Below, one piece after another: positions 1 to 9,452 of a stretch of DNA of 64,000 nt. Below the pieces are notes generated by a model. That model made no database searches. It was given only the letters and a program-made list of their open reading frames with translations, and was not told the origin of the DNA. Location of the stretch: positions 26,533,649-26,597,648 of the forward strand of contig NC_087063.1 in the NCBI RefSeq assembly GCF_963678635.1. The letters are read 5' to 3'. The stretch comes from Symsagittifera roscoffensis. Its lineage: Eukaryota; Xenacoelomorpha; Acoela; Convolutidae. Position numbers and translations under genes: made by a program. Positions within the stretch are counted from its first letter, which is position 1. Each line of letters starts with the position of its first letter.

Positions 1-1525
1 TACGTTCTTTCATTGCTCGGTCCTCTAGACTTACTGGTGGAGCTTGTGATAGTCAAGTCCATGCTTCGAAACCACAGGCTGGCCGTCAGGTGAGTTATTA
101 TTGGATGATCGTCCCCTATAACCGGACTGAACTTGAGTTGTCTGGCGAAGTTCGATATCTCCAGCAAGAGGACCTCGTCCAATACAATGAGGATATCTGC
201 TAACTCGTAGAAGCCCCTCAACGCGTGGGACACATCTGCCCACGCCGCCGCCAGTTCTGACTTGCGAAGCCTCAAGTTCGTCGGTTCCAACTCCCGATTG
301 GGAGCTGCCATCAGGATCCGCCATTCATTCCCTTCGGCTATTAAGATGAAGACCGCATACACAAATTGCAGAGCGGGAGGCATGCTCGCATACCCGGGGG
401 ACGTCGTGAACACCACTCTTGTCTTGGAACCAAACCGCGAGGTAATGTTCTCCTGTACCTCATTCATCGCTGCAAATAACGTCTGGATAGCTTCCCAGAT
501 TCTCTTTGGCGCCGGTTCATCGCCCTTGAGCTGCTCAAGAAACTCGGTCGCATGCAGGTGGTCATTCGTTCCCGCAAACATTAGTAGCTCGGGCTCGCAA
601 GGTATCTCCGATTTTTTTGCTACCACCAAGGTTAACATTTGGTTCAGCTCAGCTCCTGGCAGTGAGTATATCAAAGTCTCCGGCCAGAACAATTTGGGAG
701 ACGTTCCCTCGAAGTCCGATCCCGCTACGATGATCATCTTCGCAGCAGCTGGATCTGCTCTGTCGTAAACTGCCAAGGTCTTGACCAATTGGGTGTTCCC
801 GCAGGGTTTCCCGTATCTAGGATCGTCCGCCAACCTCGTGCCTTCATAGGCGGCATCCGGCAATTCCATTTCCCTTGGGTCCAACAGTTTGTCCACCACT
901 CTCAACTGCGCAGGAGTTGCCACCCTGATTCTGGCTATGCTTGTTCGATGTTTGGTGGGCTCCACTATGAGTCCCGGACTCCCCAGCAACTTGAGAGGCC
1001 TGTAATTGATAGGTCCCATGACCAATTTTGTGGGAATCCCATTCAGATCTGCCGTCTCCATTATTTTCGCTCTTGAGAAATGCGTCTCGTGAGCCTTCAA
1101 CCAGTCCACGCACTGGTGTCTACTCAAGTCTTCATGTGACACTCGCTCGAGAACCAAAGCTTCCGCCAACTCTTGTCTGCATTCCAGGTCTTCCAAGTCC
1201 AGCTCCTTTACCTTCTCTAGATATCTCGACCGACTGGTCTCCGCCGGTCTCTCCACCCTCTTGCTCTCCACCACTACCACCGAGGATATTACCGAACTCT
1301 GAGGTGTTGATGACGTTGCCTCCTCGGCCTCCATTGGTGCGGCACCCGGTAATGTGGTCCGGCTGCTCCTCGAGCTGTCTGTAGAATCGGCCGTCGCTCC
1401 CAGGCGACTGGATAAAGTTCTTGAGTTAAAGAAAGGTGGATGTGGAGGTGGCCCGAATGTGAATTGCGCCGTCTCCAGCAATTCTGCCTCCAACGCGCTT
1501 ATGTGCCTTTGGAAGACATCATTCA
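1..1525 (-). pseudogene. Extra copy of the ORF3 linker and SGNH-like domain 2 (copy E)
   Basis: This is the downstream unit of the 1.6 kb tandem duplication and is read leftwards. It begins with the end of SGNH-like domain 1, then the Ser/Thr-rich linker, then the GSD and GTND-type motifs of the second SGNH-like domain, and leaves the window in the helical part. Because it sits behind another full copy, it would not be translated in frame with the rest of ORF3. It carries the same kinds of small indels as the intact-order copy at 1,519-3,120. It is a duplication product with no independent start, so I treat it as a pseudogene. Confidence 0.8.
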
Positions 1526-3120
1526 GTCAGGAATGGCCACCTGCCTCTTTCTTGTGTCAGTCGATACACCATCAACTCCAGTTGCTTCTCTGTTGCAGCT
1601 ACGTTCTTTCTTTCATTGCTCGGTCCTCTAGACTTACTGGTGGAGCTTGTGATAGTCAAGTCCATGCTTCGAAACCACAGGCTGGCCGTCAGGTGAGTGA
1701 TTATTGGATGATCGTCCCCTATAACCGGACTGAACTTGAGTTGTCTGGCGAAGTTCGATATCTCCAGCAAGAGGACCTTGTCCAATACAATGAGGATATC
1801 TGCTAACTCGTAGAAGCCCCTCAACGCGTGGGACACATCCGCCCACGCCGCCGCCAGTTCTGACTTGCGAAGCCTCAAGTTCGTCGGTTCCAACTCCCGA
1901 TTGGGAGCTGCCATCAGGATCCGCCATTCATTCCCCTCGGCTATTAAGATCAAGACCGCATACACAAATTGCAGAGCGGGAGGCATGCTCGCATACCCGG
2001 GGGACGTCGTGAACACCACTCTTGTCTTGGAACCAAACCGCGAGGTAACGTTCTCCTGTACCTCATTCATCGCTGCAAATAACGTCTGGATAGCTTCCCA
2101 GATTCTCTTTGGCGCCGGTTCATTGCCCTTGAGCTGCTCAAGAAACCCAGTCGCATGCAGGTGGTCATTCGTTCCCGCAAACATTAGTAGCTCGGGCTCG
2201 CAAGGCATCTCCGATTTTTTTTTACTACCACCAAGGTTAACATTTGGTTCAGCTCAGCTCCTGGCAGTGAGTATATCAAAGTCTCCGGCCAGAACAACTT
2301 GGGAGACGTTCCCCGGAAGTCCGATCCCGCTACGATGATCACCCTCGCAGCAGCTGGATCTGCTCTGTCGTAAACTGCCAAGGTCTTGGCCAATTGGGTG
2401 TTCCCGCAGGGTTTCCCGTATCTAGGATCGTCCGCCAACCTCGTGCCTTCATAAGCGGCATCTGGCAGTTCCATTTCCCTTGGGTCCAACAGTTTGCCCA
2501 CCACTCTCAACTGCACAGGAGTTACCACCCTGATTCTGGCTATGCTTGTTCGATGTTTGGTGGGCTCCACTATGAGTCCCGGACTCCCCAGCAACTTGAG
2601 AGGCCTGTAATTGATAGGTCCCATGACCGATTTTGTGGGAATCCCAGTAAGATCCGCCGTCTCCATTATTTTCGCTCTTGAGAAATGCGTCTCGTGAGCC
2701 TTCAACCAGTCCACGCACTGGTGTCTACTCAAGTCTTCATGTGACACTCGCTCGAGACCCAAAGCTTCCGCCAACTCTTGTCTGCATTCCAGGTCTTCCA
2801 AGTCCAGCTCCTTTACCTTCTCTAGATATCTCGACCGACTGGTCTCCGCCGGTCTCTCCACCCTCTTGCTCTCCACCACTACCACCGAGGATATTACCGA
2901 ACTCTGAGGTGTTGATGACGTTGCCTCCTCGGCCTCCATTAGTGCGGCACCTGGTAATCTGGTCCGGCTGCTCCTCGAGCTGTCTCTAGAATCGGCCGTC
3001 GCCCCCAGGCGACGGGATAAAGTTCTTGAGTTAAAGAAAGGTGGATTTGGAGGTGGCCCGAATGTGAATTGGGCCGTCTCCAGCAATTCTACCTCCAACG
3101 CGCTTATGTGCCTTTGGAAG
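1519..3120 (-). pseudogene. ORF3 linker and SGNH-like domain 2 (copy E)
   Basis: Downstream of SGNH-like domain 1 the frame continues through a Ser/Arg-rich linker and a conserved helical stretch (RQELAEALGLERVSHEDLS). It then enters a second domain with an SGNH-like pattern: a hydrophobic strand ending in AGSD, a PGAELNQ stretch that could be the second block, and FAGTNDH as the third block. A frameshift near 2,215 in a T-run separates the GSD part (ORF to 2,184) from the GTND part (ORF from 2,208). A helical region follows. No clear D-x-x-H block is visible, so catalysis is doubtful. The equivalent in A lies at 32,754-33,698 and in D at 59,300-59,600. Assignment as SGNH-like is inference from motif order. 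Confidence 0.6.
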
Positions 3121-3680
3121 ACATCATTCAACCATTCCACTCCCCTAGGCCTGTCAAAGTGGATCCCGTCTGAGGATGCATCGTCGGGGAAAACAGATCG
3201 CTCCATCTGCTCGGCTAAGTCCAGTAATCCAACGGGAAGGACACTCCTTTGATGTATTTGCCTGATTATTTCGTTCAGGTTTTGCACCTTCGTGTTCATT
3301 TCCATTGCGTGTTGGTCTGCCTTCATGTTGTAGGGAATGGTACACACCGTGAGAATGGCAGGATCCATTTGAATCCGCAATTCCTCAAGGATGCAGCTCA
3401 TCTTGTCATGTTGCTTCATCACCTTCCTGGACTCCCCTCTGGACACGTCATTCGTCCCGATCATTAGAGTCACCGTTTATACTCTCGCCATCCCTAGCAT
3501 CTCAAGTGATGCCAATATCTGTGGCATCGCAGCTCCAGCGAAACTCAAGGTCCCCGTTTGCCAATGTGATTGAATCCGGGTCAGCACCCGCAGCAGGCTG
3601 TCCCCTACGATTAGGTGGACCGCCCCCTCTGGTACACGTGGCTGCGTGAGGTATTCCACCCAAGCCGCGTCATGGAAGCA
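3120..3680 (-). pseudogene. SGNH/GDSL hydrolase-like domain 1 of ORF3 (copy E)
   Basis: All four SGNH blocks are visible in order on the minus strand. Block I is IVGDSLLR, with the nucleophile-type Ser at about 3,597-3,599. Block II is the Gly in LSFAGAAM. Block III is MIGTNDVSRG, at 3,447-3,458. Block V is DGIHF, with Asp at about 3,168-3,170 and His at 3,159-3,161. These correspond to the Ser, Gly, Asn and Asp/His residues of the SGNH family (esterases, lipases, acetylhydrolases). A single in-frame TAA at 3,477-3,479 breaks the domain; A has a Tyr codon there. The substrate cannot be told. Esterase-like domains occur in CR1-type LINE ORF1 and in some rotifer LTR elements, so a role in particle or RNP function is possible, but that is speculation. 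Confidence 0.75.
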
Positions 3681-4885
3681 ATCCCTCCTGACTCTTTGTG
3701 CTGTGCTCCAATCCATGCGATTGTGCCTGTGGTACCTGCCCTCCGTGTTCTTCTTGTAGCTTGAGATACCACACTCCTGATCGGTTGCTGCCTCCACGTC
3801 GGGGGTAGCTCCACTCTTGCTGGACTCTCTTGATTCCTTAGTTGTAGCCTCTCGTTCAATTCTTTCAGACGTGACGAGCTGCCGCTCACCTGACTGCTGC
3901 TCGGGGTTGAACAAGGGGTATACCCAGGCAGTGCGACGTCCATCAATGGTCTTATCAGTTGTGTCTCTAGGCCACGCAGGGAGGACGTTGACTCAGTTGG
4001 TATCCAGACCTCCAACCCCTCGTTCATATGCTCCTGAGCCGCGCGGTCAAGATTAAATCGTCCCTTCGATCTGGGAGCTTCGTCCACCTCCATACGCGAC
4101 TCTGGTCTTGAGCCGGTAACCATTCGCTCCTTGGGCCTGGCTCCCTTTTGCATATCGAGCTCGCGTTGTCGTTGCTGGATTCTCTCAAGTTCCGACTTCA
4201 GCTGTTCTTCACAATTCGCGGCATTCTCTCGCACCCTTTGTTCTTGCTGATGCTCGGCCTTCTGCATATCATGTTCCCTCCGCGCTTGGTCCTTTTCGAC
4301 GACCGCTTGATCTCTCTCCAGATTCGCCTGATCTCTCTCAAGCTTCGCTTGATCCCGGTCGAGGTTCGCTTTGTTCCTCTCCCTCCGTGTCCTCCCAAGT
4401 TCTCTCTTCAGAGTACTGAGGTCCGGATACGCTTCTCCCGTTTGTTGCGCTCGCGTCATCGATGGTATCTTACTCGTGCTCTGGCCCGCTGATCTTGCTG
4501 ATGGTCTGATCGGTATTGGGAACTCTCCTGCGCCATACTCGGTGTTGTTGCCCAAGCCAGAGTTCCTTGCCAAGTCGAATCCCCTTATTCCTCCATCCAC
4601 ATTCCAGGATAGCCATCTGGTTTGCTCTTGGTTGGATATTCCCTCAGTGGTGTAGCCGACCATCAAGACAGCTTCTGTTGCAGTCTCCCTGCATTCACCC
4701 TGTTCTTCTAGCTGGAGGATGGCGTTCAGCATCACTGCCATCTTCTCATCCACCTGGGTATAATCCAGGTCCCTCAAGCGTCTGTATAATTCATCGAGCG
4801 TGGACCTCTTCAGAGCCGCTGGCATGGACTTCCAGAATCGATCTGACATTTCTATAATTTCTAGATGATCTTGAGTATTAACCAA
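3611..4885 (-). CDS. ORF3 N-terminal part: helical domain, coiled coil and Ser-rich linker (copy E)
   Basis: This 424-residue open frame begins with ATG and a short helical domain (residues about 10-65) that is recognisable in D at 54,129 and 56,934. A low-complexity region follows. Residues about 155-265 form a charged coiled coil with repeats of the type LERDQANLERDQA. A Ser-rich tail leads towards the SGNH-like domain. The frame drifts out of register near 3,765 and SGNH-like domain 1 continues in the next frame, so the last 45 or so residues here are out of frame. In A the first 210 or so residues are deleted. The role is unknown; coiled coils suggest self-association. The start is chosen because it is the first ATG after the spacer and because the helical part is conserved in D. 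Confidence 0.6.
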   Translation of the reverse strand: MVNTQDHLEIIEMSDRFWKSMPAALKRSTLDELYRRLRDLDYTQVDEKMAVMLNAILQLEEQGECRETATEAVLMVGYTTEGISNQEQTRWLSWNVDGGIRGFDLARNSGLGNNTEYGAGEFPIPIRPSARSAGQSTSKIPSMTRAQQTGEAYPDLSTLKRELGRTRRERNKANLDRDQAKLERDQANLERDQAVVEKDQARREHDMQKAEHQQEQRVRENAANCEEQLKSELERIQQRQRELDMQKGARPKERMVTGSRPESRMEVDEAPRSKGRFNLDRAAQEHMNEGLEVWIPTESTSSLRGLETQLIRPLMDVALPGYTPCSTPSSSQVSGSSSRLKELNERLQLRNQESPARVELPPTWRQQPIRSVVSQATRRTRRAGTTGTIAWIGAQHKESGGIASMTRLGWNTSRSHVYQRGRST

Positions 4886-4887
4886 CT

Positions 4888-4992
4888 TGTGAATTACCGA
4901 CTTGAGTGTTATCGTACCGACTTGAGTGTTATCGTACCGACTTGAGTATTACCGTACCAACTTGAGTATTACCGTACCAACTTGAGTACTTG
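4888..4992. repeat. 20-bp tandem repeat, about five copies
   Basis: The unit is close to ACCGACTTGAGTGTTATCGT, repeated about five times with changes (GTATTACC variants at the right). It lies just upstream of the ORF3 start in the spacer between Pol and ORF3. It is specific to copy E; A has a deletion over this point. No function can be inferred. Confidence 0.8.
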
Positions 4993-5388
4993 AGAAATAT
5001 CTTTTTGCAAATATCTTTTGCATGCGTTGATGATCAGGAATTTGTTCAAGCCCTTCTTTTTCTCTTTCACTTGAGTGTGGTTGGATTGTCGACTTTGTTT
5101 ATCAAATCAATCTGAAAATAAAATTCATTTTAAGACTAAGAAGTCATGTTCCTTATCTAAAAACCCCCCCTGCCATTGTAGTTAAAACCTTATCTTTTGC
5201 ATTTACTAAAATGATTCAATTGGAAGTTTTCTAAGAGCATGCAGATTCATTTTATGTTTTAGCGCCGTCAATTTTCTAAAATTCACTTGTCATGCCAATC
5301 GCGTTTTAAGATCCTTTTACCTGTCCTGTGCCCCAATACCCAACTTGAGATCCCTTCATACTCAACTCGAGACCCCCATGTACCCGAC
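4993..5388 (-). other. Conserved spacer between Pol and ORF3 (copy E)
   Basis: No reading frame of note. The stretch 5,100-5,388 is clearly related to A at 35,575-35,876 (shared text near the Phe-rich ATGTTTTAGC segment and repeated ACTTGAGACC motifs). It contains a run of seven G on the minus strand at 5,164-5,170, also seven in A at 35,644-35,650. Conservation outside a frame suggests a regulatory role such as a second promoter, a splice site or a central polypurine tract. None of these can be shown from sequence alone. Confidence 0.45.
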
Positions 5389-5860
5389 TCAGGCGATGCT
5401 CAAGTAGTATTTCTTGTGCAGATGTACCATTATCTCCGTTTCCGCGAAGACCACTTGTAGGAAAGCGTATAATTCCCTTGGGCTCAACTTGCCCCTGTTT
5501 GGGTCATAGACCGGCATTTAGACCTCCGTTATCCTTCTATCAATCATGAAGTCTCGTAGTCTTGTTAGTGCCAACATCATGTGTTCAGGATCGATCGTGT
5601 TCCTGTCATTGACCCTCGTCACTAGGAAGCACAGGTACTTGCCTGGGACTTGCGCTACTGATGGGGAGAGCGCCGCCATTCCTCCCAGCCCCGGTCTCTG
5701 TCTGAATAGAAACTCCACGTTCTGGTATTCTCTCTTGAATTCAGCGTCCAGTCTTGACTTGAAACTCATGTCCACCGTGATACAGATCGCGCTAGTCCTG
5801 TTTGACAGGATGAAGTCACTATCCGTTATCAGGACGTTCTCCGAGTACTCATTAGGTATT
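5389..5860 (-). pseudogene. Macro-domain-like C-terminus of Pol (copy E)
   Basis: About 150 residues at the end of Pol resemble the TARG1/ALC1-type macro fold. In order: a strand ILITDSDF-like; SAICITVDMSFKSRLDAEFKREY (shown in two parts: SAICITVDMS, then KSRLDAEFKREY); a strand YLCFLVTRV; the helix LALTRLRDF; SMPVYDPNRGKL-type text (here with a stop before MPVYD); and a final FAETEI strand. The order of strands and helices, and the phrases around LVTR, LxxLR and MP, match that family. The Gly-rich ADP-ribose loops do not: the first is replaced by KSRLDA and the second by YDPNRGKL, so canonical ADP-ribose binding is unlikely. The stop at about 5,518 (TAG) breaks it; the true end is TGA at 5,389-5,391. 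A and D carry the same domain at the same place. Confidence 0.6.
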
Positions 5861-6776
5861 TCAAATTTCGTTTTGAAATTCCGACCTATAGTAGGCTCTG
5901 GCTCTTCTTCATCCCGTTCCAATTTGCTCGTTTCTCTTACTTCCCTGAGTTTCTTTATCATCAAAATTTTGGTGTGGGTAAGTTCTACCCGCACTCCCCG
6001 GACAAAAATATTTATCGACGTCCCCGTCGATGATGCTGGGTCTGAATTATCTGGCGGAATGTCGAGCGGCCTGTCTGTTGCCGTCCAGCCGAAGAGGGGA
6101 CCCTCCGTTTTCTTGTGTTTTTTCGCTGACACGTCGACTTGTTGAATGCTTTGCCCTTCGCAGTTTTCGTTCTTGACATCGCGCATCCATTCTAGTATCC
6201 TCAAGTTCGTATTCTCCCTCCTCTCCATCTCGCTCTGTTCCAAATCCGTCTCCCGCTCTGGTGTCGAGTAGTCTTCCTGTGAGTAGTGTTCATTATCATT
6301 GATGATTTGCCAATCATCATCAGCTGCCAGTTAGTAGTTCTTTGCTTAGGTCATCGGGCTGTATCTTATCAATCAGGAAATCGTCTCCGTACCTGTTGTA
6401 CCTCATGCCTGTCCATTTACGATTGCCACTTCTTGTCCCCGCTGGTATTGATAAGTCTGGTTCTGTCCACTTCGGCACCTCACCTTGCTCCGGATCGTTC
6501 CAGTCTTCTTCCACAAAAGATTCCGCTTCAGAGTCCGCTTCTATTTTTCATTGTCATCCAAACTCAAGTTCTCATTGCCATCATTTTTCTCTCTGGTGCC
6601 TCTTTCATTCACTTCACATGCTGGCTCCACCAGTAGGTACTCAAGTCCCTCCATGTCCTTTGGTATACACCAGTCCTCTGGGGATGGGACATGAGGCTTC
6701 AGATTTTCGTAATGTGCTGCTCGCCCAGTACTCAAGCGGTAGAACCGTCCTTGTTGATTTACTTCCGTTATCATGA
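5861..6776 (-). pseudogene. Integrase C-terminal end and acidic Pol extension (copy E)
   Basis: The right end, from 6,776, reads into the conserved tail of integrase (FYRLSTGRAAHYENLKPH), then a segment rich in Glu and Asp (EPACEVNERGTREKNDGNE), then RYNRYGDDFLID and a charged stretch leading to the macro-like domain. Frameshifts near 6,541 and 6,310 separate the pieces. The upstream integrase is missing because block E' has been joined at 6,777. The same acidic extension occurs in A at 36,336-37,150, in B at 16,820-17,575 and in D at 52,440-53,060. This shows it is a constant part of the element and not a chance tail. Confidence 0.75.
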
Positions 6777-8053
6777 AAGCCTGAGTTATCCCTAGCAACG
6801 TATTGCATCAATGTCTGATATATTTCTAGACTCTTTCCACCCAACTTCAACTTGTCGTGCGAGGTCAGCGTTTCTAATTCTATTCCCACCAGGCTCCACG
6901 CGAACATCAATTGTCCCGCTGTTCTAACGAAGGGAATCGCCATCAACGGCGACGCTGACGAGGGTGTCCTCATCGCTTCTTCAAAATGATCCCTTAACAA
7001 GTTCTGCCAAGTTCTCTTCAGTTGGCTCCCCAATTCCAATTTGTTAATCTCAGCCTTCCGCTGAGTAGCCCAGTTGCATCGTTTGCGTGACACTCCACTG
7101 TCGAGTTTCTTTGGGCAGTCTTCCAATTCCTTCAATGTTTCCAGGGCCACCCACCACAGCCGGGAGGTGTTCCTCGTTTTTTTTCCTCTCAAGAGGATCG
7201 CTAGTTACTTGCTTCCCAGTGGCCTGGTGTTCATTTGAGACCCATTCTTTGCCAACGTCTACTTCCCATGTCTGCCCGCTCGTCGAACCTCGTTTCATCT
7301 TTGTCCTCTGAGGCTTGATGTATTCTTCCGTTGTCGAGTTGGTGGGAACCTCCATCTCTCTTTCCACCTCGAGCAGTTTCCTTGGTTCGTAGCTACTCTC
7401 GTAGGCTGCCGTCTTCCATGGTGCCAGAACCATGGGGGCCGTCTCTTGCAAGTTTTTCTCCGAGACTGCATCCGCCGAAGGACTACCCAACCCGTCTACC
7501 TCTCTCTTTCTCTTGCGAGAATTCTTATCTTTACTTGGGGGCGTTGCCGTTATCATCACTGATTCGACCTTTTTGTCTCCATCCAATCCTTCCAACTCTT
7601 GCCTCTCCCTGCTCGAGCCTTAAGGATCTTAGTACTTTTAATTATATTACTAGTTTCGACCTTATCCCCCCTTACACTTTCAATTATTTTATTGTCAGTT
7701 TTTTGTTTCAGAGTAGAGCTGTCTTTACATTCGTCTTCTTTGGTCTTCAGTGGTGCCTTTCTCAACTCGACCATCTTCTTCAGCAGCTCTCCTCTTGCCT
7801 TTTCCTCCAGACCTGTCCCCATCAGGACAGGTTCTCCGAACTTCACCACTGTGTCCCACAGTTCTTCCTTGAAATCGTCTAGTGTGATCTCGCTATTCAC
7901 TTCTCGATTAAACTCTCTCAAGAATTCTCGCCAAGCGTCCTCATCCTGACTCCCTAGTAACATAGTCTTGTTTCCCTCGAAGGTATTATTTTCCCTTTCT
8001 TCTGCACTCAAGAGTATCATTCCCATATTGGAAGTCTCACTCATCAGTGGCAA
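6777..8053 (-). pseudogene. ORF4 N-terminal part, duplicate (block E')
   Basis: The block is read leftwards. Frame 1 (8,053-7,556) begins with PLMSETSNMG and ends in KDWMETKRSNQ. Frame 2 (7,595 to about 7,050) overlaps it by 40 nt in the minus-one frame and carries a basic stretch KNSRKRKREV that looks like a nuclear localisation signal. Frame 3 (7,192-6,777) begins a helical region and is cut at the block edge. Apart from single-base changes it is the same as 13,092-14,368. No family is recognised. It cannot produce a full ORF4 product because the downstream two thirds are absent. Confidence 0.7.
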
Positions 8054-8224
8054 CTCTAGATTCTTGCGGGGAGATGAGGTCAGAGGTGGCGTGGCAGTGT
8101 CGGCCTAATATTCTCCGCTCAGATCCATCAACAGTTCTTGAGTGGTGAATTCCTCCTCCGCTGGTTTTGGTTCAAGCGTGTTCCCCACTTCCATCTCCTC
8201 TCCTGCCTCGCTGAGAGTCTCATC

Positions 8225-8560
8225 CAAAGACCTCGTCCTGCTCTTTTCATGCATCCAAAGCCTGCTCTTTTCATGCATCCAAAGACCTCATCGAGCCGAT
8301 CAATGTGGTCCTACAGGGTCGGTGTTGCTATGACTACGTCATCCACGTAACACATCACAAGATTCCCGTACTTCTTTGTCACTCTGGTCAAAGCCTGAGC
8401 CATCAGTCTTTGAAAAGTGGCCGTTGCGTTGCACAAGCCGAAAGTCATCCTCTTTCACTGGTACAACCCCAACTCACACGCGAATCCGGTCTTTTCTATA
8501 TCCTTCTTCCGCAGAGGGACCCGCCAGAAGGCAGAACCCAAGCCCAATGTGGTGAACAGC
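8225..8560 (-). pseudogene. Reverse transcriptase fragment (block E')
   Basis: This is a short RT piece matching B at about 20,917-21,217. It includes the region before and after the YVDD motif (reading CYVDDVVIAT-like text on the minus strand) and the TTLGLGSAFWRV form of motif A. It is fused to the start of ORF4 through a join near 8,225-8,275, where the 24-bp text CCTGCTCTTTTCATGCATCC+AAAG is present twice in tandem. The Gly in place of the motif A Asp links it to the B lineage. Confidence 0.8.
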
Positions 8561-8658
8561 CCACGGGCACTGTACCTTGAGCAACACTCGGGTTTATGGG
8601 GATTCACTGACAGACAGCAGCACGCGATGAGGACATCGATCTTGAGTCCGGGGAGTAT

Positions 8659-9451
8659 GTGCCAGTCGGTCATATTGGGAAGTTTGACCTTGAGGAACGC
8701 AAAATACATGGTTTTGGAAGGAAGTTTGATTTTTCAAAAATTCGAATAGAGCCTGTCATGCTCAGTTTTCTCGCGACAACTGAAAACATAATATATAAAA
8801 TCAGAATATATTAATAAGAAAAATCTTGATATAGGAGACAGTGATTACAAAAGAAGATCTGAATCTATCTGAACCAGAGTGAGCCTTCGGTGGAAAGGTG
8901 GACAACCGAAGTGTCCCAATGGTCCAGAACCAAAACTCCATTCTTGAGATAAAACTTGTTCGATTAGAACTTATTGAATCAAACTTAATTCCCCGATCGT
9001 TCTCAAGTTGCTTACTAATTTAGTTACCTCTAGTTCTCGAGTGTGCTGCTATGTAAGTACCTAATTTAATTTTCCCGAGTGTGTTTTATGATTGTTATGT
9101 TGAGGTAAGGCGAGTTTTAGGTTGATCCATCTGAAATGGATCAAAGTTCCACTGTCTAATAAAAAGTAACTTAACGGATTGTCCCGAATCTGTTTTTAAC
9201 GGCGTTCGTGTATTTTGGGTAACTCGAGACCTAAGTATGGGGACGTTCTTATTTTCTAGAGTGGGGAGATGTTTTGGTAGTGGCCTTTAAGTTGTAAGGG
9301 GTTCTAGTCTCATGTCGCAAGTGAACCGATTTGGATCCGACCGTTTTGAGGTAGAAAAACGCAAGAGATAGTGTCCCTGACTCTTGAGCCAATGGTTATA
9401 GGGCCTATTTTTCTTAAGCCTCATATGTGACCGAAGTAGGCGACTGTTACA
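8659..9451 (+). repeat. A-type LTR, plus orientation, with a polypurine tract just before it
   Basis: It starts TGTGCCAGTCGG and ends GCGACTGTTACA, the same ends as the A LTR at 46,682-47,566 in the other orientation. It is preceded by CCGGGGAGTA, a likely polypurine tract. It has a deletion of about 90 bp compared with the LTR at 9,453-10,268, including the LTR hairpin. No matching body in plus orientation follows, so it is an isolated 3' LTR end. Confidence 0.8.
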
Positions 9452-9452
9452 T

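Larger units (their letters stand above)
1..3130 (-). repeat. Tandem duplication of about 1,605 bp within ORF3 of copy E
   Basis: Positions 1-1,525 are repeated almost base for base at about 1,604-3,130; the offset is 1,603 bp at the left and 1,605 bp after a T-run near 2,216. The copies differ at only a few positions. Both end at the same point, after the sequence GAAGACATCATTCA; copy 1 then joins directly to 1,526, which belongs further downstream in ORF3. The first copy starts before the window. The unit carries the linker and the second SGNH-like domain, so this is an internal duplication and not an LTR pair. Confidence 0.9.
1..6776 (-). mobile_element. Copy E: 3' half of a giant Ty3/gypsy-type LTR retrotransposon (partial)
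   Basis: On the minus strand, from high to low coordinate, this block holds the C-terminal end of integrase, an acidic extension, a macro-like domain, a spacer, and most of ORF3 (coiled coil, SGNH-like domain 1, SGNH-like domain 2). The order matches element A at 37,250-32,754 and D at 52,200-59,600. The copy runs off the left window edge, so its ORF3 end, ORF4 and 3' LTR are not visible here. On the right it stops abruptly at 6,776, in the middle of integrase, where block E' begins. It is inactive, with several stops and frameshifts, but it is the best-preserved copy for the macro-like and first SGNH-like domains. Confidence 0.85.
6777..8560 (-). repeat. Block E': near-identical copy of 13,092-14,875
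   Basis: Positions 6,777-8,560 match 13,092-14,875 at a constant offset of 6,315 bp with only a handful of differences. The left break lies in AAGCCTGAG, at the join with copy E integrase. The right break is at GTGAA(C/G)AGC, exactly where the inverted LTR arm begins. The block carries the first part of ORF4 fused to a reverse transcriptase fragment. It is therefore a recent segmental copy of an already rearranged structure. Confidence 0.9.

Noticed and set aside
262-1384. Plus-strand ORFs in copy E, repeated at 1,865-2,989 and 33,073-33,624
   Set aside because: They are antisense shadows of ORF3. The minus-strand frames have recognisable motifs and conservation; these do not.
1-3130. The 1.6 kb direct repeat as LTRs
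   Set aside because: Same reasons: adjacent units with ORF3 coding sequence and no LTR ends.
7331-7949. Ser/Leu-rich plus-strand ORFs, repeated at 13,646-14,264 and 30,397-31,065
   Set aside because: Antisense to the Lys/Glu-rich ORF4; such shadows are expected opposite coding sequence of that composition.
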